DNA of 64,000 nucleotides from JBPYFK01 sp051984675 (GCA_051984675.1 JBPYFK010000115.1:60915-124914), one strand, 5' to 3'; counted from the first letter of the stretch, positions 24,483 through 32,639 are shown. Made by a program: numbers and translations. Notes: generated by a model from the sequence alone, not told the origin.

Positions 24483-25673
24483 TCACGCGTCGTCTTGTTT
24501 CGCCCCGAACGGCGAGCTTTGCGTGGTCCGCAGAATTGTGCGGACTTCGGCGGCGGCGGATTCGATCGCGGCGACGTCGTCGTCCTGCCACTTCCGTTCT
24601 GCACTGCTGTGCACGGACAGCCACCCGGCCAGCTGGCTCTCCCAGACCACAGGAGCGAGCATCTGAGCTTGTACGCCATACGTGTCGATCAAGGCACTCG
24701 GCGGTTGCGGATCAGCCCGGAAATGCGGCTGTATGAGCGTTCTGCGCTCGCGTTCCAGCCAGGCGACCGTATTGAGCCTGCGCTGGTCCAGCCCGGAGTC
24801 GTGGCGGATCGGCGGCACGCCGGGGCGGGTTGCTTCGGCCGCCGCCAGATCCACGGCGAGCTGCTGGGCCGGAAGATCCAGGCGGATGGTGGTCCGGTCC
24901 GCGGTCGTCCTGGCCAGCAGATCGCCGCAGATGGACTGGAGCCGGGAGCGAACCGTGCCCGTCCGCAGCAGACTGCCGTGCTCGGCGACCGCGAGATCAA
25001 CGCCCATCTGGTCGAGGGTCTTCCACAGCGTCGCGGAAACGCTGTCCAGCACCGGAATTCCCAGTCTGGCTTCGAGTCCGGTGGCGAGCGCGCCTCGCAG
25101 GTTGGTGCAGACGAGTGCGACCGCGTGCACGCCGTCGGCGGCGGCCTCCCTGATCATGTCCTCGATGCGGTCGATGCCGACCTCTCCGAACGAGCGGTTG
25201 TCGGTCAGGCCCAGGTGCACGTCGTTGGTGACCTCCACGCCCTCAGCCGCGTAGGCGCGGGCGATCTTGGCGGTGACGTCGCTGGTGTAGGGCGTGACCA
25301 GGCCGAGCCGGGTGACGCCGAAGGCCCGGAACGCGTCCAGCAGCGCCAGCGTGGATGTGGTGCTCGGGACGCCGGTCGCGCTGGTCAGAGCAGCGCACAG
25401 GCTCCGGTCCGCCTCGACGCCCAGCCACGACCCGGCCGTTCCGTTCCAAGCCAGGACATCCACGCCCGCGTCCCGCAACAGCGTGGCGGCCACGAGTATG
25501 CGCTCGTGCGAGAACTGGTCGTTGGCATGGTTGTCCAATGAGATCGTCGTGACTGGAAGCCTGCTGAAGTGGACCGACACGTCTGCCGCGTCCCGCAACA
25601 GGTGATAGGTCATCGGTTCCAGGACCGTGTTCGAGGAGGGCGTCAACATCCCGATTCGCAGTGGTGTGCCCAC
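24483..25673 (-). CDS. Asp/Glu-racemase/maleate-isomerase-like protein fused to a GAF domain
   Basis: The protein has 396 residues. The first 240 belong to the Asp/Glu racemase superfamily, maleate isomerase/arylmalonate decarboxylase branch: MLTPSSNTVLEP at 9-20 and the active-site Cys in VALVCTNLRG at residue 189. The first active-site Cys is replaced (LAWNGTAGS, Asn77). Racemases and isomerases need two Cys, whereas single-Cys members such as arylmalonate decarboxylase do not. Residues about 245-390 look like a GAF sensory domain (AWLERERRTLIQ, YGVQAQMLAPVVWESQLAGWLSVH). Such a fusion is unusual and may make activity or assembly ligand-dependent. GTG 25673 has AAGGAG upstream. It is the second gene in the MFS-to-GntR operon. 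Confidence 0.82.
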   Translation of the reverse strand: MGTPLRIGMLTPSSNTVLEPMTYHLLRDAADVSVHFSRLPVTTISLDNHANDQFSHERILVAATLLRDAGVDVLAWNGTAGSWLGVEADRSLCAALTSATGVPSTTSTLALLDAFRAFGVTRLGLVTPYTSDVTAKIARAYAAEGVEVTNDVHLGLTDNRSFGEVGIDRIEDMIREAAADGVHAVALVCTNLRGALATGLEARLGIPVLDSVSATLWKTLDQMGVDLAVAEHGSLLRTGTVRSRLQSICGDLLARTTADRTTIRLDLPAQQLAVDLAAAEATRPGVPPIRHDSGLDQRRLNTVAWLERERRTLIQPHFRADPQPPSALIDTYGVQAQMLAPVVWESQLAGWLSVHSSAERKWQDDDVAAIESAAAEVRTILRTTQSSPFGAKQDDA

Positions 25674-25706
25674 GTGGGAACTCCTTTCCGCGTGCGACCG
25701 TGGCCG

Positions 25707-27047
25707 TTACACGGGCAGGCGCTTGGTGTAGTCGAGAACCAGGACCGCGACGGTCATCAGCAGCCCCGAGGCCACGAAGAACAGCAACGTCGCGGTGTAA
25801 CCGCCGGTGGCCGCGACGAGGAGACCGATGAGGATGGGCGTGACCAGACCTGCGATGTTTCCGCTGAGGTTCATCGCGGCGCCTAGCATGCCAGCGTCGG
25901 CACGGCCTCCGAGAATGGCCGGCACACTCCACATGAGACCCACCCAGCGCAGGAGGAACAGCACGCTCGCCAGCAGCGCGACGGCCACCAGCGGACCCGG
26001 CACGACGGTCACCCCGACGAGCCCCAGCACGACGCCGGCACCAGCGAAGCCGAGCAGCGTGCGCAGTACGACGTTGGCGTTTGTTCCTCTGGCACGCCAC
26101 GCATCCGCGAGCCAGCCACCCACCAGCTCCCCGACGAAACCCGCACCGAAGATGGCCAGCGTCGACCAGCCGATCGTGGCGATGTTGAAGCCCTTGGTCT
26201 CGGACAGGTAGAGCGGACCCCAGGTGAGCAGGCCGTAGAAGACGCAGTTGAAACCCAGCCACGCCACGCACATCGCCCAGAACGAGCGGAAGCGCAGATA
26301 CGGGCGCAATCCGCGCCGACCACCCTTGTCTGACGAGTCCTCAGTGGACATATCTTCGGCGCGCTGCGAGTTCCCGATAGTGGTGGCCTCGGCGTCATTG
26401 ACGCGCGGGTGGCTGCCGGGATGGTCGCGCACATACCACCACACCAGTGCGCCCACGAGCGCCGTGCAGATTCCGGCGGTGACGAATGCTGGTCGCCAAC
26501 CGCCAGTGGTGTCGATCAACCAGGAGATCGCGATCCCGCCGATACCAGCCCCCAGCGGGGCGCCCGCGTCAAGGATGACCGCGCCGCGACCACGTTCGTG
26601 TGGTGGCATCCAGATCGCGTTGAGCTTGCCGCCGGCCGGCATGACCGGGGCTTCGGCGGTGCCCAGGAGGGCGCGCAATGCGACCAGCCCGCCGGGGCCG
26701 GGAGCAGCGGCGGTCAGGGCGGTGGCGCCGCCCCAGGCGACGCACGAACCGCCTACCAGATGGCGCGGACCGAACCGGTCGATGAGCCACCCGCTGGGAA
26801 GTTGCATGAGGGCGTAGGTCCAGAAGAACGCCGAGAGGAGGACACCGGTCATTTCCTTGGACAGCCCGAACTCGTGCTTGATCAGCGGCATCGCCACCGA
26901 GATCGTCCCGCGGTCGACGTAGTTGAGCGTCACGATGCCGAGCAGCAGCAGGAAGATCTTCCAGCGCACGCGGGTGGGGGCGGCGGATGTGCGGGTCTTG
27001 TCGTGGGTGGTGGGTGGTCTTTTCCCGGGAGAGAGCCGTTCGGTCAC
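25707..27047 (-). CDS. MFS importer, anion:cation symporter (ACS) family
   Basis: The protein has 446 residues and 12 predicted helices. ACS hallmarks are LNYVDRGTISVAMPLI near residue 42 and LLSAFFWTYALMQLPSGWLIDRFGPR near 75. The AEAPVMPAGGK segment comes next, with a long charged central loop at about 215-245. The family imports organic anions such as hexuronates, glucarate, phthalate, or 4-hydroxyphenylacetate with H+ or Na+. GTG 27047 has GGAGG seven bases upstream. It is the first gene of the operon and implies that the substrate of the downstream enzymes is an imported organic acid. A GntR-type palindrome lies about 110 bases upstream. Confidence 0.9.
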   Translation of the reverse strand: MTERLSPGKRPPTTHDKTRTSAAPTRVRWKIFLLLLGIVTLNYVDRGTISVAMPLIKHEFGLSKEMTGVLLSAFFWTYALMQLPSGWLIDRFGPRHLVGGSCVAWGGATALTAAAPGPGGLVALRALLGTAEAPVMPAGGKLNAIWMPPHERGRGAVILDAGAPLGAGIGGIAISWLIDTTGGWRPAFVTAGICTALVGALVWWYVRDHPGSHPRVNDAEATTIGNSQRAEDMSTEDSSDKGGRRGLRPYLRFRSFWAMCVAWLGFNCVFYGLLTWGPLYLSETKGFNIATIGWSTLAIFGAGFVGELVGGWLADAWRARGTNANVVLRTLLGFAGAGVVLGLVGVTVVPGPLVAVALLASVLFLLRWVGLMWSVPAILGGRADAGMLGAAMNLSGNIAGLVTPILIGLLVAATGGYTATLLFFVASGLLMTVAVLVLDYTKRLPV

Positions 27048-27158
27048 GTCGAATCCTCCGGTTCCGGTAGGAGGAGAGCGCGGAAGTCAGCCAGGTCGAG
27101 CGCGATGTCGGCGTGCTGCCGGGGGGGTCACGCCGGGGAGGCGCCGAATGCATGGAAC

Positions 27159-27201
27159 TTGGTATGCGGTATACCAAATCTCCTCGGCAGGGGATTGTCA
27201 A
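27159..27201 (-). promoter_or_regulatory. GntR-type operator and promoter of the MFS/racemase/CE4/GntR operon
   Basis: TTGGTATGCGGTATACCAA (27159-27177) has perfect 7-bp arms around a 5-bp centre, matching FadR-subgroup operators. On the minus strand a consensus -35 TTGACA lies at 27201-27196, and the operator occupies the place of the -10 (TGGTAT, 19-bp spacer). Repressor binding here would block the promoter of the operon starting at 27047. Confidence 0.72.
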
Positions 27202-27255
27202 GAAGGGAGCAGGGCATTGTTCTGAATGCGAGCGGCGCCGTGCCTCCCCGCCGCT

Positions 27256-27293
27256 GGTGGGGCCGCGAGGAAATCACAGCTCGCGGCCCCACC
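27256..27293 (-). terminator. Intrinsic terminator after the AcuI-type gene
   Basis: A perfect 14-bp inverted repeat (GGTGGGGCCGCGAG at 27256-27269 and complement at 27280-27293) has a 10-base loop. It lies 10 bases past the stop of the minus-strand reductase gene. It may also shield the upstream operon promoter region from read-through. Confidence 0.75.
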
Positions 27294-27302
27294 GACCGGG
27301 GC

Positions 27303-28289
27303 TCAGGCCCGCAGGTCGATCACGACGCGGCCCCGGGTGGCGCCGGCGAGGATCTGTTCGGCGAGTTCGGGAACCTCGTCGAAACCGTGCACGGTGGAGA
27401 TCGCGTCGAGCCGCTCGGCGGGCAGATCCGCCGCCAGCCGGCGCCACGCCTCGGCGCGGGTGGCGGTCGGGCAGTACACGGAGTCGACGCCCAGCAGGTT
27501 CACGCCCCGCAGGATGAACGGCAGGACGGTGGTGGGAAGGTCGTTGCCGCCGGCCAGCCCGCAGGCCGCCACCGATCCGCCGTAGTGGATCTGCTTGAGG
27601 ACGGTCGCCAGCGTCGAGCTGCCGACCGAGTCGACCGCGGCGATCCAGCGCTGCCTGTCCAGTGGGCGCCCGCTGTCGGCGGACAACTCCTGCCGGTCGA
27701 CGATGTCGGTCGCGCCGAGCCCGCGCAGGTAGTCGTGGGTCTCGGGACGTCCGGTCGAGGCCGTGACGCGGTATCCGAGCTTCGCCAGGATGGCCACCGC
27801 GATACTGCCCACACCACCGGCCGCGCCGGTGACCAGCACTTCGCCCTCGGTGTCCGCCGTGAGATCAGCCGATTCCAACGACATGACGCACAGCATGGCG
27901 GTCAGGCCGGCGGTACCGATGGCCATGGTCTGGTGCAGTGTGAGGGGCTCCGGCCTGGCGACCAGCCATTGCGACCAGACGCGTGCCCGCTGGCTGTAGC
28001 CGCCGGGGTGGGTTTCCGACAGCCCCCACCCGGTGACCACGACCTCGTCACCGGGCTTCCACTCCGGCGAGTCCGACGCGGCCACGGTCCCCGCCAGGTC
28101 GATGCCGCACACCATCGGGAACTGGCGAGCGATCTTGCCTTTGCCTGTCACGGCAAGGCCGTCCTTGTAGTTCAGCGACGAGCAGGCGACGTCGACGGTA
28201 ACGTCCCCGTCGGCGAGGTCGGCGTCGGTCAACTGCTCGAAGGTCGCTGGCCCGCTGCCGCGAGCCACCAGAGCGCGATATGAATCCAT
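27303..28289 (-). CDS. acuI: AcuI/YhdH-type quinone oxidoreductase (acrylyl-CoA reductase-like)
   Basis: The protein has 328 residues of the zinc-free MDR family. Signatures: SSLNYKDGLAVTGKGKIARQ near 40, the conserved PMVCGIDLAGTV near 58, GWGLSETHPGGYSQ near 90, and nucleotide turn VTGAAGGVGSIAV near 150. YhdH/AcuI proteins reduce acrylyl-CoA to propionyl-CoA with NADPH. That matches well in sequence but other enoyl substrates are possible. ATG 28289 has no Shine-Dalgarno; TATACA lies eight bases upstream (28298-28303), so the mRNA is probably leaderless. It is divergent from the glcD-like gene, with 65 bases between start codons. Confidence 0.88.
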   Translation of the reverse strand: MDSYRALVARGSGPATFEQLTDADLADGDVTVDVACSSLNYKDGLAVTGKGKIARQFPMVCGIDLAGTVAASDSPEWKPGDEVVVTGWGLSETHPGGYSQRARVWSQWLVARPEPLTLHQTMAIGTAGLTAMLCVMSLESADLTADTEGEVLVTGAAGGVGSIAVAILAKLGYRVTASTGRPETHDYLRGLGATDIVDRQELSADSGRPLDRQRWIAAVDSVGSSTLATVLKQIHYGGSVAACGLAGGNDLPTTVLPFILRGVNLLGVDSVYCPTATRAEAWRRLAADLPAERLDAISTVHGFDEVPELAEQILAGATRGRVVIDLRA

Positions 28290-28354
28290 GGCAGGGTTGT
28301 ATACGACGTGGGCGCGGACGGCAAAGTCAACGGCGGAGACGGAGGACGGCAACG

Positions 28355-29767
28355 ATGGCGGGTGATGGTGCGGAGGGCGTCCTTGGTGCGCTGCGTGCGG
28401 AGTTCCCGGCGCGGCGGCTGCTCACGGACCCCGAATCGGTCGCTCGCTACGCTCACGACGAGGCGGAATGGGCGCCGCACGGCAAGCCGCTGGCCGTCGC
28501 GCGGGTGACCACGACCGACGAGGTCGTCAGCGTCGTCCGGGCCTGTGCCCAGGCGGGTGTGGCGGTCGTACCGCGCGGCGCGGGCACCGGGCTGTCCGGC
28601 GGCGCGAACGCCGTGGACGGCTGCGTGATGGTGTCGTTCGAGGACATGAACGAGATCGCGGAGATCAACACGCGCGAGCACCTGGCGATCGTGCAGCCGG
28701 GCGTGGTCAACGACGATCTGCGCGCGGCCTGCCGCGAGCACGGCGCGTGGTACCCGCCGGACCCGGCCAGCTCGCCGTGGTCGACGATCGGCGGCAACGT
28801 GGCGACCAACGCGGGCGGGATCTGTTGCGTCAAGTACGGCGTGACCCGCGACTACGTGATCGGTCTGGAAGCTGTCGTCGGGCGGGGTGAGGTCGTGCGA
28901 TTAGGCCGTCGCACCGCCAAGGGCGTCGCCGGATACGACCTGTGCGGGCTGTTCGTCGGGTCGGAGGGCACGCTTGGTCTCATCACCGAGATCACCGTCA
29001 AGCTCGTCCCTGGCGTACGAGCCGCCGAGCGCACGGTGGTCGGTTCGTTCGGTTCGCTGGTGGACGCGGGCGAGGCGGTCGCCGCGGTGGCAGCCTCCGG
29101 GGTCGTTCCCTCGGCGTTGGAGCTGCTCGACCGGCAGTGCCTGCGAGCCGTCGATGACTGGAAGAAGATGGGGCTGACCACGACCGGCGAGGTGCTGCTG
29201 CTCGGCCGGTCGGACACGCCCGGCGAGGCGGGGGAGCAGGAGGTCGAGACGCTCCTGCGCTGTTTCGACGACGGGGGTGCGACCTGGAGCGCGCGGTCGA
29301 CCGACCAGCACGAAGCGGACGCGCTGTTCGCCGCCCGCCGGCTGGCGTACCCGGCGCTGGAGAGGTGGGGGCCGCTGCTCACCGAGGATGTCTGCGTGCC
29401 CCGGGCGTCCGTGCCCGAGATGCTCGCCCGGGTGGAGGAGATCGCCCGTCGCCATGACACGCGCATCGCCAACATCGCGCATGCCGGCGACGGCAACCTG
29501 CACCCGCTGATCATCACGCCACCTGGTGACGAGGACGCCAAGATCCGGGCGCAGCGCGCCTTCGACGACATCGTGGACGACGCGCTCGCGCTCGGCGGCA
29601 CCGTGACCGGCGAGCACGGTGTTGGCCTGCTCAAACGCAAGGGTCTGCACGCCGAGGTCGGCCCGGAGGTCATCGGCATGCACCACGCCATCAAGCGTGC
29701 TCTTGATCCAGACGGTCTGTTCAACCCGGGCAAGGTCTTCCCGGAGTCATCGCTGGGCCTGTCGTAG
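28355..29767 (+). CDS. glcD: FAD-linked oxidase, glycolate oxidase GlcD/D-lactate dehydrogenase type
   Basis: The protein has 470 residues. The PCMH-type FAD domain shows VVPRGAGTGLSGGAN near residue 70 and the conserved GGNVATNAGGICCVKYGVTRD near 145. The FAD-oxidase C-domain has IANIAHAGDGNLHPLI near 380, GEHGVGLLKR near 425 and the terminal ALDPDGLFNPGKV. It oxidises glycolate or another 2-hydroxy acid and passes electrons to quinone or an unknown acceptor. GlcE and GlcF partners are absent, so it may act alone, like D-lactate dehydrogenase. ATG 28355 has GGAGG upstream. It is divergent from acuI. Confidence 0.9.
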   Translation: MAGDGAEGVLGALRAEFPARRLLTDPESVARYAHDEAEWAPHGKPLAVARVTTTDEVVSVVRACAQAGVAVVPRGAGTGLSGGANAVDGCVMVSFEDMNEIAEINTREHLAIVQPGVVNDDLRAACREHGAWYPPDPASSPWSTIGGNVATNAGGICCVKYGVTRDYVIGLEAVVGRGEVVRLGRRTAKGVAGYDLCGLFVGSEGTLGLITEITVKLVPGVRAAERTVVGSFGSLVDAGEAVAAVAASGVVPSALELLDRQCLRAVDDWKKMGLTTTGEVLLLGRSDTPGEAGEQEVETLLRCFDDGGATWSARSTDQHEADALFAARRLAYPALERWGPLLTEDVCVPRASVPEMLARVEEIARRHDTRIANIAHAGDGNLHPLIITPPGDEDAKIRAQRAFDDIVDDALALGGTVTGEHGVGLLKRKGLHAEVGPEVIGMHHAIKRALDPDGLFNPGKVFPESSLGLS

Positions 29768-29818
29768 TCGCCGTGTCGTCAGCGTCGTGTCGTCAGTGTT
29801 GTGCCGTAATCTTTGGGC

Positions 29819-30331
29819 ATGCCACGCGGCATCGACTACCGCACCACCTACGAGTGGCCCGCCCAGCGGGTGTATCAGGTGCTGGCTGATATCGACTACC
29901 TGCGCGAGCGGTTGCGCGTGCTCGGCGGCGACAACGAGCTCGTCGATCACGAGGTCGCGGCCGACGGGGTGCGTTTCGAGGTGCGTCAGGGTGTGCGCGC
30001 CGAGGTGATGCCCCCGATCGCGCGCACTGTCGTCGGCGGCGGCCTGACGATCGACCGTCGCGAGACCTGGCGCGAGGAGGAGGGCCAGTACCACGGCGAA
30101 GTGCGGGCGGGTGTCTCCGGGATGCCGGGCACGATCACCGCGTCGCTGTGGCTGCGGGACCTGCCGTCGACGCAAGGCGCGGAGGTCAGCGAGTTCGTGG
30201 TCGAGGGCAGCGTGAAGGTGGGCATGCCGTTCGTCGGGGGCAAGCTGGAGGAGCTGTTCGTCACCGAGGTGTCGTCGCTGCTCAGCGACGAGCACCGGTT
30301 CACCGCCGAGTGGTTGTCCCAGCACGCGTAA
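29819..30331 (+). CDS. DUF2505 (SRPBCC-like) protein
   Basis: The protein has 170 residues. The N-terminal YRTTYEWPAQRVYQVLADIDYLRERL and the later SLWLRDLPSTQGAEVSEFVVEGSVKVGMPFVGGKLE pattern are the DUF2505 family. These are START-like helix-grip proteins common in actinomycetes and thought to bind a lipid or hydrophobic ligand. There is no signal peptide or membrane span. The ATG has no ribosome binding site; TAATCT at 29807-29812 ends six bases before it, which fits a leaderless mRNA. A 10-bp direct repeat (GTGTCGTCAG) lies just upstream at 29773-29796. No partner gene points to a role. Confidence 0.82.
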   Translation: MPRGIDYRTTYEWPAQRVYQVLADIDYLRERLRVLGGDNELVDHEVAADGVRFEVRQGVRAEVMPPIARTVVGGGLTIDRRETWREEEGQYHGEVRAGVSGMPGTITASLWLRDLPSTQGAEVSEFVVEGSVKVGMPFVGGKLEELFVTEVSSLLSDEHRFTAEWLSQHA

Positions 30332-30500
30332 GCCGCCGGGGTGACGGCGTTGGAGAATCTCCCACGCAGGCTTGACCTTCTGCGATGACTGGGGGCTGCC
30401 GGCTTTGAGGACGATCCGGTCGGTTGTTGACCTCTGGTATGAGTTGGGTCACGATCGATGATCGCGTGCGTAGGAAGCACACTCCTGGCTGGAGGCATGG

Positions 30501-31262
30501 GTGGTCGCCGAGGTACAGCGGTTCGGGGCGGGTGAGCACGCCGTCATCGCGTTGCACGGATGGTTCGGGTCCGCGGCCTGTTGGCGCCCGTTGCTGGGAC
30601 ATCTGGACAGCCGGCGGTTCAGCTACTTTTTCCCGGAATACCGGGGCTACGGCAAGCGGAAGTCGGTGCCGGGCGAGCATTCCATCGCGGAGGCCGCTGC
30701 CGATGTCCTCGCGCTCGCGGAGGAGCAGCGGCTGGAGACGTTCTCGCTCGTCGGACACTCGATGGGGGGCAGCGTGATGCAACGGGTGCTCGCGGACGCC
30801 CCCGACCGCGTGCGGGCCCTCGTCGGGGTGTCGCCGGTCCCGGCCAGCGGAGTGCCGTTCGACGCCCAGACGTGGGAGTTGTTCACCGCGGCGGCCGACA
30901 ACCCGGACAACCGGCGCGCGATCATCGACATCACGACCGGCAAGCGGCTCACCGGGGTCTGGTTGGACGCCATGGTGCGGCAGTCGGTGCGGGATTGCGA
31001 CCGGCAGGCTTTCGCCGAGTATCTCCAGGCGTGGGCGCGGACGGACTTCCACACCGAGATCGCCGGCAGCCGGGTTCCGGTCAAGGTGGTCGTCGGGGCG
31101 CACGATCCGGCGCTGGGCGCGGACACCATGCGTGCGACATTCGGGAAGTGGTACCCGAACTTCGAGTTGGTGGAGTTCGGCAACGTCGGGCATTACGCGA
31201 TCGATGAGGCCCCGGTCGCGCTGGCCACCGCGATCGAGGACTTCCTGGCGGTCCGGCGATGA
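30501..31262 (+). CDS. Alpha/beta-fold hydrolase
   Basis: The protein has 253 residues. The oxyanion-hole motif is ALHGWFG near 17 and the nucleophile elbow GHSMGG near 89 (Ser91). The acid Asp is probably in VVVGAHDPAL near 198 and the base His in GNVGHYAIDE near 229, completing a triad. It is a soluble esterase/lactonase-type enzyme of unknown substrate. GTG 30501 is chosen for GGAGG five bases upstream. The relic P450 gene starts 11 bases past its stop, so the two were probably one operon before the P450 decayed. Confidence 0.88.
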   Translation: MVAEVQRFGAGEHAVIALHGWFGSAACWRPLLGHLDSRRFSYFFPEYRGYGKRKSVPGEHSIAEAAADVLALAEEQRLETFSLVGHSMGGSVMQRVLADAPDRVRALVGVSPVPASGVPFDAQTWELFTAAADNPDNRRAIIDITTGKRLTGVWLDAMVRQSVRDCDRQAFAEYLQAWARTDFHTEIAGSRVPVKVVVGAHDPALGADTMRATFGKWYPNFELVEFGNVGHYAIDEAPVALATAIEDFLAVRR

Positions 31263-31633
31263 CGGTGTGGCGATGACGGGCCCGGTCGACCGGCCGGATG
31301 TCTTCGATCCGCGTGTTTTCGCTCACGGCGTCCCGCATGCGAGTTTCCGGTTTCTACGGGATGTGGCTCCGGTGAGCTGGCAGGACGAGCACGAGGTCGA
31401 CGGTTGGCCCGCCGGTCCCGGTTTCTGGGCGATCACCCGGTACGAGGACGTCAAGTACGTGCTGCGCACGCCCGAGGTGTTCTCCTCGTGGCTTGGTGCC
31501 ACGCAGATCCGTGATCCCCAGCCCGAGGATCTGCCGTTCATCACAACTCCAATCGGTGCGGAGATCCCCGGCTTGAGTCGTGAGGAGTAAGGCGATCCCG
31601 GATGGCTTTCGGTGACCCCGTGATCGTCTTCAC

Positions 31634-32152
31634 ATGGCGAAGTGGGCGCTTCAAGTACGTGCACAAGCGTGGTACCGCGAGAAGCGTCGGGTGAACTACG
31701 CCGAAACGTCGGCCATGCTCACCGAGTGGAAGAAGACCGACGACCTGTCGTTCCTCAACGACGTGTCGTCGGTGCCGCTGCAACAGTGCTTGCGGCATCT
31801 GCAAGGTGCGTTTGCGAACTTCTTCGAAAAACGCGCGGGGTATCCGCGTTTCAAGTCCCGTAAGGGGTGTGCTATCTCTGATGCGTCGTGGTCGGAGTTT
31901 CGCGGTATGTTGGGGTACAAGGTGCACTGGTACGGCCGTGAGGTGATCGCGGTTGACCAGTGGTTCCCGTCGAGTAAGACCTGCTCGGCGTGCGGCAAGC
32001 TGGCTGAGTCGATGCCGCTGAACGTTCGGTCGTGGACCTGCGCTGGTTGTGGAGCGTCCCATGATCGTGACATCAACGCAGCGCGTAACATTTTGGCCGC
32101 CGGGCTGGCGGTTGCAGCCTGTGGAGACGGTGTAAGACCCGCCCGGCGGTAG
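31634..32152 (+). pseudogene. tnpB: TnpB with in-frame internal deletion (catalytic core lost)
   Basis: The frame has 172 codons versus about 370-400 for intact TnpB. Residues 1-77 match the N-terminal region (VNYAETSAMLTEWKKTDDL, VSSVPLQQCLRHLQGAFANF, YPRFKSRK), and residues 79-172 match the C-terminus (AISDASWSEFRGMLGYK, the zinc finger CSAC/CAGC with Cys 117, 120, 136, 139, and HDRDINAARN). The part between FKSRK and AISDASW, roughly 200 residues holding the first RuvC Asp and the Glu, is missing without a frame change. The usual 30-residue start is also absent. Nuclease activity is not possible; RNA or DNA binding might remain. Confidence 0.85.
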
Positions 32153-32237
32153 CCGGAACGGCAATCGTCTGTGAAGCAGGAAGCCTAACCCGCGAGGGTT
32201 GGAATCCCCCGTCGTCAGGCGTAGGGAGGAAGTCAAC
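32150..32237 (+). ncRNA. Possible omega-RNA (reRNA) scaffold at the TnpB element right end
   Basis: In TnpB elements the guide RNA scaffold overlaps the tnpB 3' end and right end, with the guide read from flanking DNA. Here the region after the tnpB stop holds the hairpin at 32187-32200 and G-rich GTAGGGAGGAAGTCAA at the border. The adjacent guide segment would be P450 sequence starting at 32238. This is inferred from family organisation; no transcript evidence exists. Confidence 0.35.
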
Positions 32238-32639
32238 CGGCGCATGATGCTCAACATGGACCCGCCGGAGCATCTGCGTCTGCGGCTGGTGTCGGCCGTG
32301 GTCACCCGACGGCTGGAACGGTCCGCCGAGCGGATCGCTGCTCGGGCTCGCGCCCTGCTCGACGCCGTGGCCGGGAGTGGCGAATGCGATCTTCCCATCG
32401 ACGCCACCGATGACTTTCCGCTGGCCAATCTCGCGGATCCGCTCGGTGTGCCGGCCGCAGACCGGGAGCTGCTGCTGTGCCGGACCAATCGGGTGATCGG
32501 GTACCAAGATCTCGAACGCGCCGAGGTCGTGCGCGGCTCATGACCTCGCTCGCGCGGGCCGAGGTCGACGGCCGGGCGCTCATTAACGGCATCACCCACC
32601 TGCCGCTGCACTGGAGGACTCCACAGTAGACAGTTCTGG

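Larger units (their letters stand above)
31543..32237 (+). mobile_element. IS605/IS1341-type TnpB element, internally deleted
   Basis: About 695 bp separate two halves of the P450 relic and carry a shortened tnpB but no tnpA. No target duplication is visible, as expected for IS200/IS605 transposition. The right end contains the hairpin AACCC-GCGA-GGGTT (32187-32200) and ends near TCAA (32233-32236), the type of cleavage tetramer used by this family. The left border is set only by where P450 similarity stops, so it may be off by tens of bases. Loss of tnpA and tnpB core means it could move only with help from another copy. Confidence 0.7.
31273..32629 (+). pseudogene. Cytochrome P450 relic (CYP124/125/142-like), split and deleted
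   Basis: ATG 31273 starts an N-terminal P450 region (RFLRDVAPVSWQDEHEVDGW, GFWAITRYEDVKYVLR, PEDLPFI) that is cut near 31542. The reading resumes at 32238 with RRMMLNMDPPEHLRLRLVS, ERIAARARALLDAV and NRVIGYQDLE. Then a frame change leads to MTSLARAEVDGRAL (32540 onward), joined directly to INGITHLPLHW and a stop at 32627-32629, the typical P450 C-terminus. The I-helix, ExxR and heme-Cys loop are deleted. The gap at 31543-32237 is a TnpB-type insertion. The LPFI/RRMMLNMDPPEH junction and motif order resemble steroid/fatty-acid P450s of mycobacteria. The gene is inactive. Confidence 0.88.

Noticed and set aside
31591..31633. A complete IS element with terminal inverted repeats around the P450 break
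   Set aside because: No inverted repeats, no target duplication and no tnpA were found; an IS605-type insertion explains the data better.
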